This document shows, piece by piece, positions 32,233-42,523 of a DNA stretch of 64,000 nt (within the stretch, counting starts at the first letter, position 1; each line of letters begins with the position of its first letter). The position numbers were made by a program, and so were the translations under genes. This DNA comes from Hemerocallis citrina (taxonomy: Eukaryota > Streptophyta > Magnoliopsida > Asparagales > Asphodelaceae), in NCBI GenBank assembly GCA_017893485.1, contig JACEHZ010000207.1, positions 2,194,001 through 2,258,000 of the forward strand. Reading direction: 5' to 3'. The notes beneath the pieces were generated by a model. It was not told where the DNA came from. It searched no databases and worked only from the letters and a program-made list of their open reading frames with translations.

Positions 32233-34683
32233 ATGGAAAAACATGATCGACCGTATGAGGTTCCTAAACTAGAGGCGTTTAGTAGTTCTGAATTCAATAG
32301 TTGGAAGAGGAAAGCACAGTATGGGATGAAATTCATGAAGATCTTTTATACCTGTCAAACGACTTATGATGACTGTACCGAAGATGTGGATGATGCCACT
32401 TGGATCAGAGATGAGGACCTGTGCAGGGAGTTTTTGCTAAACAGTATTTCAGATCGGTTAGCAGATGTGTACATGAAGTATGGAACAGCTAAGGAGATTT
32501 GGGACAATCTGCTGGATGAATTCAAAAAGGAGGAGAAGGTCTCCAAGACTCACTTGGTTGATAAGTTCATGAGCTTTGAATTCAAAGAGGAGAAGGCCAT
32601 TCTCCCTCAGGTAACTGATCTTGAAAACTTAGTAGCTAAATTGAAAACTGAGGATATCACTGTGTGTGATGCTTTTCTCACTGGAGCAATAATCTTTAAA
32701 TTACCTGCATCATGGCTCACATTTAAGACTGAAATGTATAGACTGCCAGAACAAATTAAGCTTGCACAACTCAAACGATGTATTAAAGTAGAGGATGAAA
32801 CAAGAACTAGGATAAATTTGGAGTTGGCTAAGAAACAAATTTCTCATGCTAATGTGCTAACCAGTTCCAAATATGCTCCTAAGTTTAAGAAGAACAAGCT
32901 TAATAAGGTTAAGGGTGAACCGTCCAAGTTGGAAGCCAATAAAAAGATTGTGAAAAAGAAAGGGAAGTGCTACAACTGTAGGAAGTGGGGTCACCATGCT
33001 ACCGAATGTAGGCTACCCAAAAGAGAACAACCTAACAATGAAACGGTGAACTTATTAGAGAATAACACTGAACCCACCAACTTTCTGTGTGTTGTTGGTG
33101 ACGATAAGGTCAGTGCCTCTACGAGTTGGTTGTTGGACTCGGGGGCTACATGTCATGCTTGCAACAATAAGAACCTGCTAACTGATCTCAAAGAAGCAAA
33201 TGAGTCTGTCTCTATGGCGAATGGAGAATCAGTCAAGGTGCTCCAGGTTGGAACTGCAAATCTCAGTCTCTCATCAGGTAAGAATTTAATTTTGCGTAAT
33301 GTTAAATTTGTTCCTGCTTTAGCAAAGAATTTAATTTCTATTAGCTTACTGAATAATGCTGGCATGGTAGTTTCTATGATAAGTGGTAGAGCAATATTAT
33401 CTGTTAACTCATACTACTTTGGTTGTGCTTATTTAGTCAATGGCATGTATAGACTTAGTTTAGCAAATGAAGTGATTAATGCTGTTAGCTCAAAACTGTG
33501 TAGCCCTTCTACTTGGCACAACAGATTGGGACATGTAAACTATATTAAATTACTTGCTGTTGCTAAAACTTTTAATCTGCCAATTGATACATCCTTAAGG
33601 TATGACAAGTGTGAAGTGTGTGCTCAGACAAAGATCACTAGAAAACCCTTTAGCTCTGTTTCTAGGAGTACACAACTTCTTGAACTAATTCATTCTGACA
33701 TATGCGATTTTAAAAACTTTGTGACGCAAGGAGGTCGGAAGTATTTGATCACCTTTATAGATGATTGTTCTAGATATTGTCATATCTATTTGTTAAAATC
33801 AAAGGATGAAGCACTTAATAAATTCAAAGAATTTAAAGACCGTGTCGAAAATCAGTTAAATGCTAAAATAAAAAGGTTCAGATCTGATAGAGGTGGGGAA
33901 TATGTGTCAATGGGTTTTAAAGAATTTTGCACTTCACATGGCATTATCTCTGAAACAACAGCACCCTACTCACCACAGTCAAACGGTATAGCCGAAAGAA
34001 AGAATCGAACACTTACAGAAATGTTGAATTCTATGTTATTGACTGCTGGATTGCCTTCGAATTTTTGGGGAGAGGCTGCATTGACTGCTAATAATATTCT
34101 TAATTTGTTACCACACTCTAAATTGACTGAAACACCTTATGAGTTATGGCATAAACACACACCGAGCTTTGATAAAATAAAAACATGGGGTTGTATTGCT
34201 TTTGTTAGAATACCAGACCCAAGAAGGCCTAAAGTAGGACCTCGTACAAATACCTGTGTGTATCTAGGAAATGCAGTTGATAGTGCGGCATACAGATTTT
34301 ATGACCTATCTCTCAATAAGATAATTGAATCTAGAGATGCAGAATTCTTTGAAGATGTGTTCATCAAAGACAAAGGCATAACACTATCTGGCCACACAGA
34401 CTTAGTCAATGATTCACAAATAGAATCTAGACCTAGCATAACTGACACTGAAACTACAAATGAAATTGAGCCTAGAAGAACCTCCACCAGAGATAAGACA
34501 CCTAGAACCTATGGTGATGATTTTGTAACTTATGCACTGTTGGCTGATCCACTTAGTGTGAGTGAAGCTCTTCGGTCTAGGGATGGTCTACTTTGGAAAG
34601 AGGCCATTGATGATGAAATGGATTCTTTATTACAAAATAAAACTTGGAAATTAGTTGATCTGCCAAAAGGGGCTAGACCATAG
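32233..34683 (+). CDS. Copia gag-protease-integrase ORF (first part of the polyprotein)
   Basis: 816 codons. Gag (UBN2-like, about 1-240) ends in a CCHC knuckle CYNCRKWGHHATEC (about 246-259). The protease active site is WLLDSGATCHAC (about 298-310). Integrase has the HHCC region (HNRLGHVN to CEVCAQ, 428-460), then D in HSDICDF, D in FRSDRGGEY (about 550) and E in NGIAERKNR. The frame closes at 34681-34683 inside the conserved stretch leading into reverse transcriptase (after LVDLPKGARP), because one base is missing relative to the reading frame that follows. Otherwise there are no stops. Confidence 0.93.
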   Translation: MEKHDRPYEVPKLEAFSSSEFNSWKRKAQYGMKFMKIFYTCQTTYDDCTEDVDDATWIRDEDLCREFLLNSISDRLADVYMKYGTAKEIWDNLLDEFKKEEKVSKTHLVDKFMSFEFKEEKAILPQVTDLENLVAKLKTEDITVCDAFLTGAIIFKLPASWLTFKTEMYRLPEQIKLAQLKRCIKVEDETRTRINLELAKKQISHANVLTSSKYAPKFKKNKLNKVKGEPSKLEANKKIVKKKGKCYNCRKWGHHATECRLPKREQPNNETVNLLENNTEPTNFLCVVGDDKVSASTSWLLDSGATCHACNNKNLLTDLKEANESVSMANGESVKVLQVGTANLSLSSGKNLILRNVKFVPALAKNLISISLLNNAGMVVSMISGRAILSVNSYYFGCAYLVNGMYRLSLANEVINAVSSKLCSPSTWHNRLGHVNYIKLLAVAKTFNLPIDTSLRYDKCEVCAQTKITRKPFSSVSRSTQLLELIHSDICDFKNFVTQGGRKYLITFIDDCSRYCHIYLLKSKDEALNKFKEFKDRVENQLNAKIKRFRSDRGGEYVSMGFKEFCTSHGIISETTAPYSPQSNGIAERKNRTLTEMLNSMLLTAGLPSNFWGEAALTANNILNLLPHSKLTETPYELWHKHTPSFDKIKTWGCIAFVRIPDPRRPKVGPRTNTCVYLGNAVDSAAYRFYDLSLNKIIESRDAEFFEDVFIKDKGITLSGHTDLVNDSQIESRPSITDTETTNEIEPRRTSTRDKTPRTYGDDFVTYALLADPLSVSEALRSRDGLLWKEAIDDEMDSLLQNKTWKLVDLPKGARP

Positions 34684-36098
34684 GAAATAAGTGGGTTTTG
34701 AAGAAGAAACTTAATCCAGATGGGACTGTAGCAAAGTATAAAGCACGACTAGTAGCTAAAGGTTATACTCAACAAAGTGGGGTAGACTATTTTGATGTTT
34801 ACTCACCTGTTTGTCATATTGCTACAATAAGGATTCTTCTTGCCCTTGCATCCATTGAAAATTTTGTTATTCACCAAATGGATGTTAAAACTGCTTTCCT
34901 AAATGGAGATCTTAATGAAGAAATCTATATGAACCAACCTGAAGGTTTTGTACTTAAAGGTTTAGAGAACAAAGTGTGCAAATTGGTAAAATCTTTGTAT
35001 GGATTAAAACAAGCACCAAAACTATGGCACGAAAAATTTGATACAACAATAAAGAGCTTAGGTTTTGAATCTAGCAATTCTGACAAATGCCTTTATTTTC
35101 GTGATCGATCAAATAAAATTGCTATAATTTGCTTGTATGTTGATGACATGCTTGTTGTTGGAAGCGACCTCTCAACTGTGGTTGAAGTTAAAACAATGCT
35201 ATCCAAAGAATTCAGCATGAAGGACCTAGGTGTTGTGGACACTATACTAGGTATGAGAGTGAGTTTTGGTAGGCAAGGCATACTCCTTAGTCAATCTCAC
35301 TATATCAATAATGTGTTACAAAAGTGGGGATACAGTAATTGCAAAAGGTTTGAAACACCTTATGATTACAACAAAAAGTTGACACCTAACGTTGGTGCAA
35401 CAGTGAGACAGTTGGATTATTCCAAACTGATTGGAAGTCTCATGTATGCAATGATCTGCACTAGACCAGACATAGCCTTTGCGGTAGGCATGCTTAGCAG
35501 ATTTACTAGTAATCCCGGTAAGACACATTGGAATGCCCTTGAGAGGCTAATGGGTTACCTATGTGGTACTCAAGAGTTAGCTTTGTGCTACTCTGGACAT
35601 CCTTCAGTTTTGGAAGGATATTCTGATGCATCGTGGTGCACAGAACATGGTGAAAGTCGTTCCACTAGTGGTTATGTGTTTACACTAGGAGGAGCAGCTG
35701 TGTCATGGAAATCTAAAAGACAACCAGGCATTGCATTCTCATCTATGGAGTCTGAACTCTTTGCGCTATCTTGTGCTGGTGAAGAAGCGGAATGGATGAG
35801 AGACCTGTTGCTAGATATTCCATTGAGAAGGTTTAAAGTAACCACTCTTAGCTTGTTTTGCGACAACCAAGCTACAAAAACTGTAGCAACCAATTCTCTT
35901 TACAATGGTAAGAGAAGAACTGTCGGTCTTCGACAGGTAAAGTTGAACTATCTCATTAAGCAAGGGATTATTACCCTTATTGATGTGAGGTCAAAACAGA
36001 ATGTGGCTGATGCCCTTACCAAGGGATTACAAAGAGGTCTAATTGTCAAAACTGTGGGGGAAATGGGGTTAAGAGCCATTAAGTCACAAAGGCCTTAA
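34684..36098 (+). pseudogene. Copia reverse transcriptase-RNase H, frameshifted from gag-pol
   Basis: Continues the polyprotein in a different frame immediately after the break. RT motifs: YKARLVAKGYTQ, DVKTAFLNGDLNEEIYM, SLYGLKQAPKLWH and the catalytic YVDDM (about 35136). RNase H: EGYSDASWC, STSGYVF, SSMESEL and CDNQATK. The end at 36098 is where Copia pol normally ends. A single-base frameshift is the only defect seen, so the copy became non-functional very recently or depends on other copies. Confidence 0.92.
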
Positions 36099-37089
36099 CA
36101 CCCTAGTTATTTTGATAATTAGAACAGCCATTGAGAAGTTCAAACTTAAGCATCAATTTGACAGTTAACGTGTTTCAGATAATCATGATGATTCCAAATA
36201 AATTCCACAGACATATAATATCATTCCAATTTTGATGATATCATATATCTATAGAATTTACTTAGAATAATCATATTATTCCAATACGAAACATGAAAAC
36301 TTGTCGATATGTTTCCGATGATTAATTGTCCTAAATATCATTCCAATTTTGATGATATGTCTCTTATGGTTGCATGTTTCATTCCAATTTTGATGATTCA
36401 ATGTTAAACCATGAGTGAAACGGCAGTTTTCATTCCAATATGAAACATAGTATGGTTCTTGTGTAGAAACTATAAAGTTCATGTACTTTATTTGTTAAAG
36501 ATACTTGATTGTGATGCTTGTGTTAAAATCTTGCTAGCCAATTTGAATTGTACTAAGTTCTTTTGTTTGAACTAGATACTTTTATGCAATTTGTTTGAAT
36601 TCAAAGAGAAATGACTCATGAAATTCTTATTTGCAATGTTGAGCAACAGGTGCTAGCAAAGATAATGGAGGTGGAATCTTAGATCTCGATTTTGAAGATG
36701 ATGACTTGCTCGATATGGAGGAGTAGTCATGAAGCAGCATGCAGGGATTTTCCTTTGCCAATCACTTGCTTAATAAAACTTCTTTTGAGTTTAAGACTAC
36801 TTTTGAAGCTTAAAACTCTTTTGTTTGGTTTGAAGTTTATTTGCTTTATTTAGTTTGAGACTATGGTTTATTTATCTATTGGTTTAGTCTTTGTGAACTA
36901 TTCTGAATTGGATATGGTTTTGGAACTATTTAATTATATTGGTTTAGTCTTGATTGAACTATTCAATTTTATAATTATTTTGGTTCTTTATGAAACTATA
37001 CCTTTATGATGCTTTTCCTTTATGGACTGCTATCAGCCAGTCAGTTGTATGCTGATCTGATGAGATAATCCTGTACTTTATATATTGAG
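36099..37089 (+). other. Copia 3' region between pol and 3' LTR, with an exon-like acidic ORF
   Basis: About 1 kb, unusually long for Copia. 36180-36450 holds four or more copies of CATTCCAATTTTGATGATAT. At 36650-36726 a block begins after an acceptor-like TTTGCAATGTTGAGCAACAG and encodes 25 residues rich in acid (LDLDFEDDDLLDMEE) ending in a stop. T-rich sequence follows. It could be a captured exon or a spliced small ORF; unproven. Confidence 0.55.
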
Positions 37090-37104
37090 AATATAGGAGG
37101 AGAC
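37090..37104 (+). promoter_or_regulatory. Polypurine tract of the Copia element
   Basis: GAATATAGGAGGAGAC directly before the 3' LTR, the usual site of plus-strand priming. Confidence 0.7.
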
Positions 37105-37372
37105 TGTTGGATATATTGGTATATTCTCTCTATATAAATAAAGCACGTGCATATGTGTAACACGTGTAATGAACGTACAATTGATTGGATATTGGAACGC
37201 GGGTCTATGGGCTTACAACCCGATACCCAAACCAGTATTTATCTATAAATACTGGCTTGTGATAGCAGTCTAGGTATTCCAATTTTGATACCTAGGGTGA
37301 ATATCTCAAGCAACTTAGATCTAGAGATAAAACCCTAATTCCCAATTGCTAATTTCCTCACAGAACTTAACA
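37105..37372 (+). repeat. 3' LTR of the Copia element
   Basis: 268 bp, same sequence as 31439-31706 as far as I can compare by eye. Followed by the ATTTA duplication. Confidence 0.95.
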
Positions 37373-37651
37373 ATTTATTCACGAGGGATAAGTGTTAAAG
37401 CCACCCTTGAGCTTCCTGTATGGGAAAGAAACTGAGAAATGTATCGGCCGCTCTAAATGAATTAGAAAGGAACAAGAAAATGAATTTAAAATCCAAATGT
37501 CATATACTAATTTAAGTTGAACAGGGGAGAAGAAATACATCAACCGCCGAAAAATTCTCCAGTCTTGGATAGTATTGACTCTCAAATGAGCCAAGTTTTC
37601 ATGAGTTGAAAATAGAATGCAAATAAAAGTTGGACATGTTTTATTGATGAA
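37373..37651. other. Stretch between the Copia element and the RPB9 stop codon
   Basis: No repeat recognised. It lies directly downstream of the RPB9 stop codon on the minus strand and so probably contains the former 3' UTR, now ending at the Copia insertion. Confidence 0.4.
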
Positions 37652-37701
37652 TTAATCCCTCCACCTGTGGCCGCAGTTTGGATTGCAGCAGACGTAGAAC
37701 A
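37652..37701 (-). pseudogene. NRPB9: RPB9 last exon, distal part
   Basis: Encodes FYVCCNPNCGHRWRD and stop, the end of the TFIIS-like zinc ribbon, after the insertion. It is separated from the proximal part (38177-38212) only by the LTR-like element and a short target duplication. Confidence 0.88.
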
Positions 37702-38176
37702 TGTAGAGAAACTCCGATAGTGCTTAGCACTAGCCCAAGATCGTAATGTCCGAGAAACCCGAGTGAAACCAAGAGAAGAAACCCTCTAAGTATGAAGAAT
37801 GATATGGAAGAATACTTAGAAAATACTTGAAAGATTTTTAGAGAGAATTAGAGAACTTATGAAGAACACTCTTTCTTTAACTTGCTTTTTATTTATTTGT
37901 TCAACTTGTTTACAAATGGGAGAGGAATGAGCTATTTATAGGCTCCAAGATTACAAAATATCTTTCTAGAACTCTCTACCATAATATCTAGATTTTATTC
38001 CTAGAATTTTCTACACAATCTTTAGATAATTATTTTATAGAATTCTCTAGAACATCTAGAGGAGGTGATAATATTTTATGATGTTTCTAGAGACTCTCTA
38101 GAACTTGGGCTTAATTTTGGGTTTGGATTATGAACCCATAATTAATCCTAACTCAAAATCAAGTTTAATTTCAATA
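37702..38176 (-). mobile_element. LTR-like insertion in the RPB9 last exon
   Basis: About 475 bp with TAGAACA on both sides (37695-37701 and 38175-38181), of which 5-7 bp is the target duplication. Minus-strand orientation: a TATA-like CCTATAAATAGCTC near 37935 and many TCTAGAA words. It ends CTCTACA, but the other end is TATTGAAATT rather than TG, so it is an atypical or mutated solo LTR, or another small element. No ORF. Confidence 0.7.
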
Positions 38177-38212
38177 GAACAGAGTCATACCTTCCTCTCC
38201 CCTCGCAGCTGC
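38177..38212 (-). pseudogene. NRPB9: RPB9 last exon, proximal part
   Basis: 36 bp after the acceptor TTTGCAG, encoding AAARGEEGMTLF. It runs straight into the inserted element and a stop codon. Confidence 0.88.
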
Positions 38213-38966
38213 CTGCAAACTCCTCCCAACAAATGTTATTAGAGTTATACATGATAGGATAGATACATTAGAATACTATATGTACAGAGTAAGCATTTTT
38301 GCATGAATGCACTAGTTGAACAGAAATATACAAAGCTGATTAATATGACATTGTGTGACACTGGACAACACAAAAGGAAGAAAAAAAAACAAACAAAACA
38401 GAAGAATTGTGTTTGATAAGTTTGCCTAACAAGGTGAGACTTTTAAATTTTGTGCATTATTATATATAACTACTGAATCTCATAGAATAAGATGCTTTTT
38501 TTGACAGGAAATACAACACAATAAAGTCATCCAATTCATGTCTGTAATGTGTTTCCCCCCCTCTTTCTCATGTTTAGAAAAATTATAGTGTTTTTTTTTT
38601 TTGATAAAAGATGACTACTGTCATCGCTTCATTAACGATCAATTAACGAAACATAGTACATCAATGAAAATATTACATATACCAAAGCCCAAAATAACCT
38701 AAAGAAAGAAAATCAAAGAGAAGACATCTGAAAATAACGACAAGATACAACATCATAAGAAGGGCAACTATGCCGACCTGCTATCGCTCCTTTACCCCAA
38801 CTGCGTTCTACTCTTGATCTCCCAGGCGCATTCTCTTCTTTCAACCTGTGATAACATTCCAATCGTGAGAGAGTGAAAAAATTTTATGCAGCAGGAATGA
38901 GACTATGATTAATCTTCTGAAAGCAAAATTCATTACGGTCCAACTACAACCCCCATATGGTTGCGG

Positions 38967-41900
38967 CTACTGTTGTATCCCACAATTGTCTATTCTCTTT
39001 CTTGCCAAAGTTATTTCTAAAAGCTCCCTACACATCTGAGGAAGACCTAGGACACTGTGTACTCCCAAACCCAAAACCACTGATTCCCATATACTGCTCG
39101 CTCTAGGACAAAGGAACAACAAGTGGTTTGTATCCTCGTCTTCGCGCTCGCACCTATCGCAGATAGTGTTGCTAATCAAACTTCTTTTCCTAAGATTGAT
39201 CTTACTTAAAATTGCATCGTTCTTTACCAGCCACAGAAACACTCTGACTTTAAGGGGAACCGATATACCCCAGATAATGTCACATTCGTTATTCCTTAGG
39301 CCCCCGTCATTCAACCACTTATACATAGACCGAACCGAGAATGTCGCACTTGAGTTCAGATTCCACACCCTTTCATCTTCAGTCTCATTTGTGTAAATTC
39401 CCTCTCTCCTAATGAAACAGTTCAGATTCCGCCAATGTTCCAACATTTCCTGATTTTAAATTACTGTGAACATCTATGGTCAACGTTTTGTTTCGCCAAA
39501 CGTCTGCTTCCAGGGAGTCTTTGTTTAATGCTGCTGTCGCTGCTTCCGGAAAGAGGCTGATAAGAGTGTTGCTACCGCACCATTTATCTTTCCAAAATCT
39601 TGTTTTCTTCCCATTGCCGATCCTACAAATGGTATTGTCATGAAATATTGTCCTCACTTTTGCTATTCCTTTCCAAATGGGTGAACCTTTCCCTCGCCTT
39701 ATTACTCCCCCAAATTTGACTTTTTTCCTCTTCTTATAAGAGTCGAATGACTTACTCCACCATAAATTCTTCTTATTCCTCATCTTCCACCACCACTTGC
39801 TAAGCAAAGCCATATTCATTGCTTTAAGATCTAAAACCCCTAAGCCCCCGAACTCCTTACGTTTACACACCCTGCCCCATTGAATAAGGTGAACTCCCTT
39901 GCCGTTCTCGCCCGCGCCTTTCCACAAGAATCTCTTCCTGATTCTATCGATTTTGCTAATGACCCATTTCGGAAGCTCGTACATGGACATCATATATATT
40001 GGTATGCAGCTTAGAACCGAGTTAATCAACATCAATCTACCACCCAGAGAGAGAAACTTGCCCTTCCAACCGACCAATCTTTTACCGATTTTTTCAATAA
40101 GATGGTTCCAGTCATCCCGAGTCATCGGACCCGGCCTCAATGTCGATCCCAAATAAGTCACCGGAAACGCACCCACTGCGCACCCTAATTTAGATCCAAT
40201 AGTCGCTATTGGGGTTGCGTTCCCCTCACAAATAGCAATGACACTACTTTTGACCGCGTTGATCTTCATCCCTGATCATGCTTGAAAGCATTTGATGAGA
40301 ATCCCCAAAGCAGTTGCTTCCTCCTCTGTAGCTTTTCCAAACATAAGAGTATCGTCCGCGTATTGGAGAATAGAGATTGACTCAGTTACGCCCTTAACCG
40401 CTATTCCCCCAATTGATCCTCTGCCTCTCCCTCTTTTGACCATTTCCGCTAGCCCGTCAGCGACAATGGTAAACAGAAGTGACGACAGTGGATCGCCTTG
40501 TCTGAGCCCTCTCTGATACCTAATTTCTTTGCCCCTCGGTCCATTGGCCTGTACGTTTGATTTTCCGCCCTTTAAACACATTTGCATCCAGAGTCGCCAT
40601 TTCGGTCCAAACCCTTTCAAGGTGAGAGCTTCATCAACCACATCCCACTCATCTGAATCGTACGTTTTTTGAAAATCAAGCTTTAGGACAAACCCGTTCG
40701 CTTTATCTTTGTGTCCTCTATACACAACTTCGTGGGCCGAAGCAATACAATCCATGATGTCTCTCCCCTGATGAATCCGCTCTGCTCTTCCCCCCACCAC
40801 ATCCTTTAGGTGAGGCGCAAGTCTTCGTGCAAGAACTTTTGTTATAATCTTGAACGGCCCGTTAATAAGGCTAATTGGTCTTAAATCATCTATCGTTTAA
40901 ACCTCTTTCTTCTTGGAAATTAGGATGATATTAGCGTAGTTTAGCCTCTCTAATGTCGCTGTCCCTTCATAGACCTCTTTCAGGATATTCATGAAATCCG
41001 ATTTAATGATGACTCAGAACATTCTATAAAAGAACAGTGGAAATCCATCCGGACCCGGCGCTTTATCCTGCCCTAAATCCTTTATCGCTTCGCATACTTC
41101 CTCTTCGGTGAAAACACCTTCGATACCTTCGCTCCCATCTAACCTTGAGGACTCCCACATATCTGGACTTAGTGTACATCTATTGACTGCTCGACCCACC
41201 AGTAGATTTTTGAATTGAACGTCTAGATGCCTCCTTATTAAATCTTCATTCTCCGTCCAAACTCCCCCAATACTCAACCCATTGATTTTGTTATGTCTCT
41301 TCCTTTCGTTTGCTGTCTTATGAAAGAACTTTGTATTTGCATCCCCTTATTTAAGCCACTGTATTCTGGAGCGTTGCTTCCAATACATTTCTTCCATCTG
41401 CTCAACCTAATAAATTTCGTGTCTGCCTGACCTGAGTTCGTCGTCCAAATCGGCCGGTAGGTCACCTTGCTCTTGTAATAATTCCAACTCTTCGATTGTA
41501 TCTTGCAACATCTGTACCTATCTTTTTTTTTCTCCGAATTCTTTAGAAGCCCAATTCCTTAAACATCTACGAAGCCTTCTGATTTTTTTAACCCATATCC
41601 CTACCGCTCCCACGTTACTCGTCCCAGGACTCCAGGAATCCTGAATGACCGAACGTAAACCTGAATGAAGTGTCCAAGCCTTTTCGAAACGGAACTGATA
41701 TCGAGTTTTATCAAACCCAATACCACAGTCTAATCCCAAGGGGCAGTGATCTGACGTCAATCGAGAGAGAGATTTGACGGACGCCATTAGGAATTCCTCT
41801 TCCCATTCAGATGAAACTAGAATTCTGTCTAACTTCGTAAGAATGGGGTTTGTCTGCATATTCGACCATGTGAATATCTTGTTCGTACTTGCTAACTCCA

Positions 41901-42420
41901 GCAACTCTAGCTCCTCAATGATAGAGTTGAAATTACATCTATCAGCCCAATTGGCGCTTCTACCGTTATGTTCATACCTGAATCTGGTGATATTGAAATC
42001 ACCTCCAATCACCCAAGGGCCCATCCATGAGTTCCTAATGGCTCTTAATTCGTTCCAGAACTTATCCCTAAGACTTGATTCGTATGGACCGTAAACAGCT
42101 GTCACCATTTGGAATTTGTTGTCTCTTTTGTGTCTAATTCTCACAGTAATCGAAAAATCCCCAATCGACTCGTACACTATTTCGAAGCTATTGTTATCCA
42201 CCCCAATTGCTATACCTCCCGAATACCCTATTGCTGACTTAAATCTCCATTCGAAATCCCCTATATACCTAAGATCGCGAAACTCGTGTGCGGATGGGTT
42301 AACGATTCTAGTTTCTTAAAACGCACATATACTCGGCCTACTCCTAGCGATTGAATCCCCTATAAGTCTTTTCTTAGTCTTTTGTCTCATCCCTCTTACA
42401 TTCCAGAAGATGTATAACAT
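38967..42420 (-). pseudogene. L1 ORF2 (endonuclease-reverse transcriptase), broken
   Basis: Starts near 42420 (MLYIFWNVRG). Endonuclease residues visible: VIGGDFNITR and LTSDHCPLGL, with a stop just before the expected catalytic ETK-type glutamate. RT pieces: KLDFQKTYD (first aspartate), RGLRQGDPLSSLLF and the catalytic QYADDTLMF (about 40370), then GMKINAVKS. The end has the zf-RVT domain (CDRCEREDEDTNHLLFLC). At least five stops or frameshifts, so it is inactive. Confidence 0.88.
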
Positions 42421-42523
42421 GGAAACTGATTTGACGTCTACCCTCCTAAGACCTCCTATGCTAGCAATGCCCCTAACAGTCTACCCCATTATTCACTCCT
42501 CTAATGAAACTGATTTGCCTTAA

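Larger units (their letters stand above)
31439..37372 (+). mobile_element. Full-length Copia LTR retrotransposon (5.9 kb)
   Basis: 5' LTR 31439-31706 and 3' LTR 37105-37372 are each 268 bp (TGTTGG...TTAACA), and I see no difference between them by eye. ATTTA precedes (31434-31438) and follows (37373-37377). A purine-rich tract (AATATAGGAGGAGA) ends next to the 3' LTR. Domain order gag-protease-integrase-RT-RNase H identifies Copia. No tRNA-iMet primer site (TGGTATCAGAG) follows the 5' LTR; the priming tRNA is unclear. Identical LTRs mean a recent insertion. Confidence 0.97.

Noticed and set aside
37702..38176. Typical TG...CA solo LTR in RPB9
   Set aside because: The minus-strand start is TATTG, not TG, so I call it LTR-like only; the duplication is still clear.
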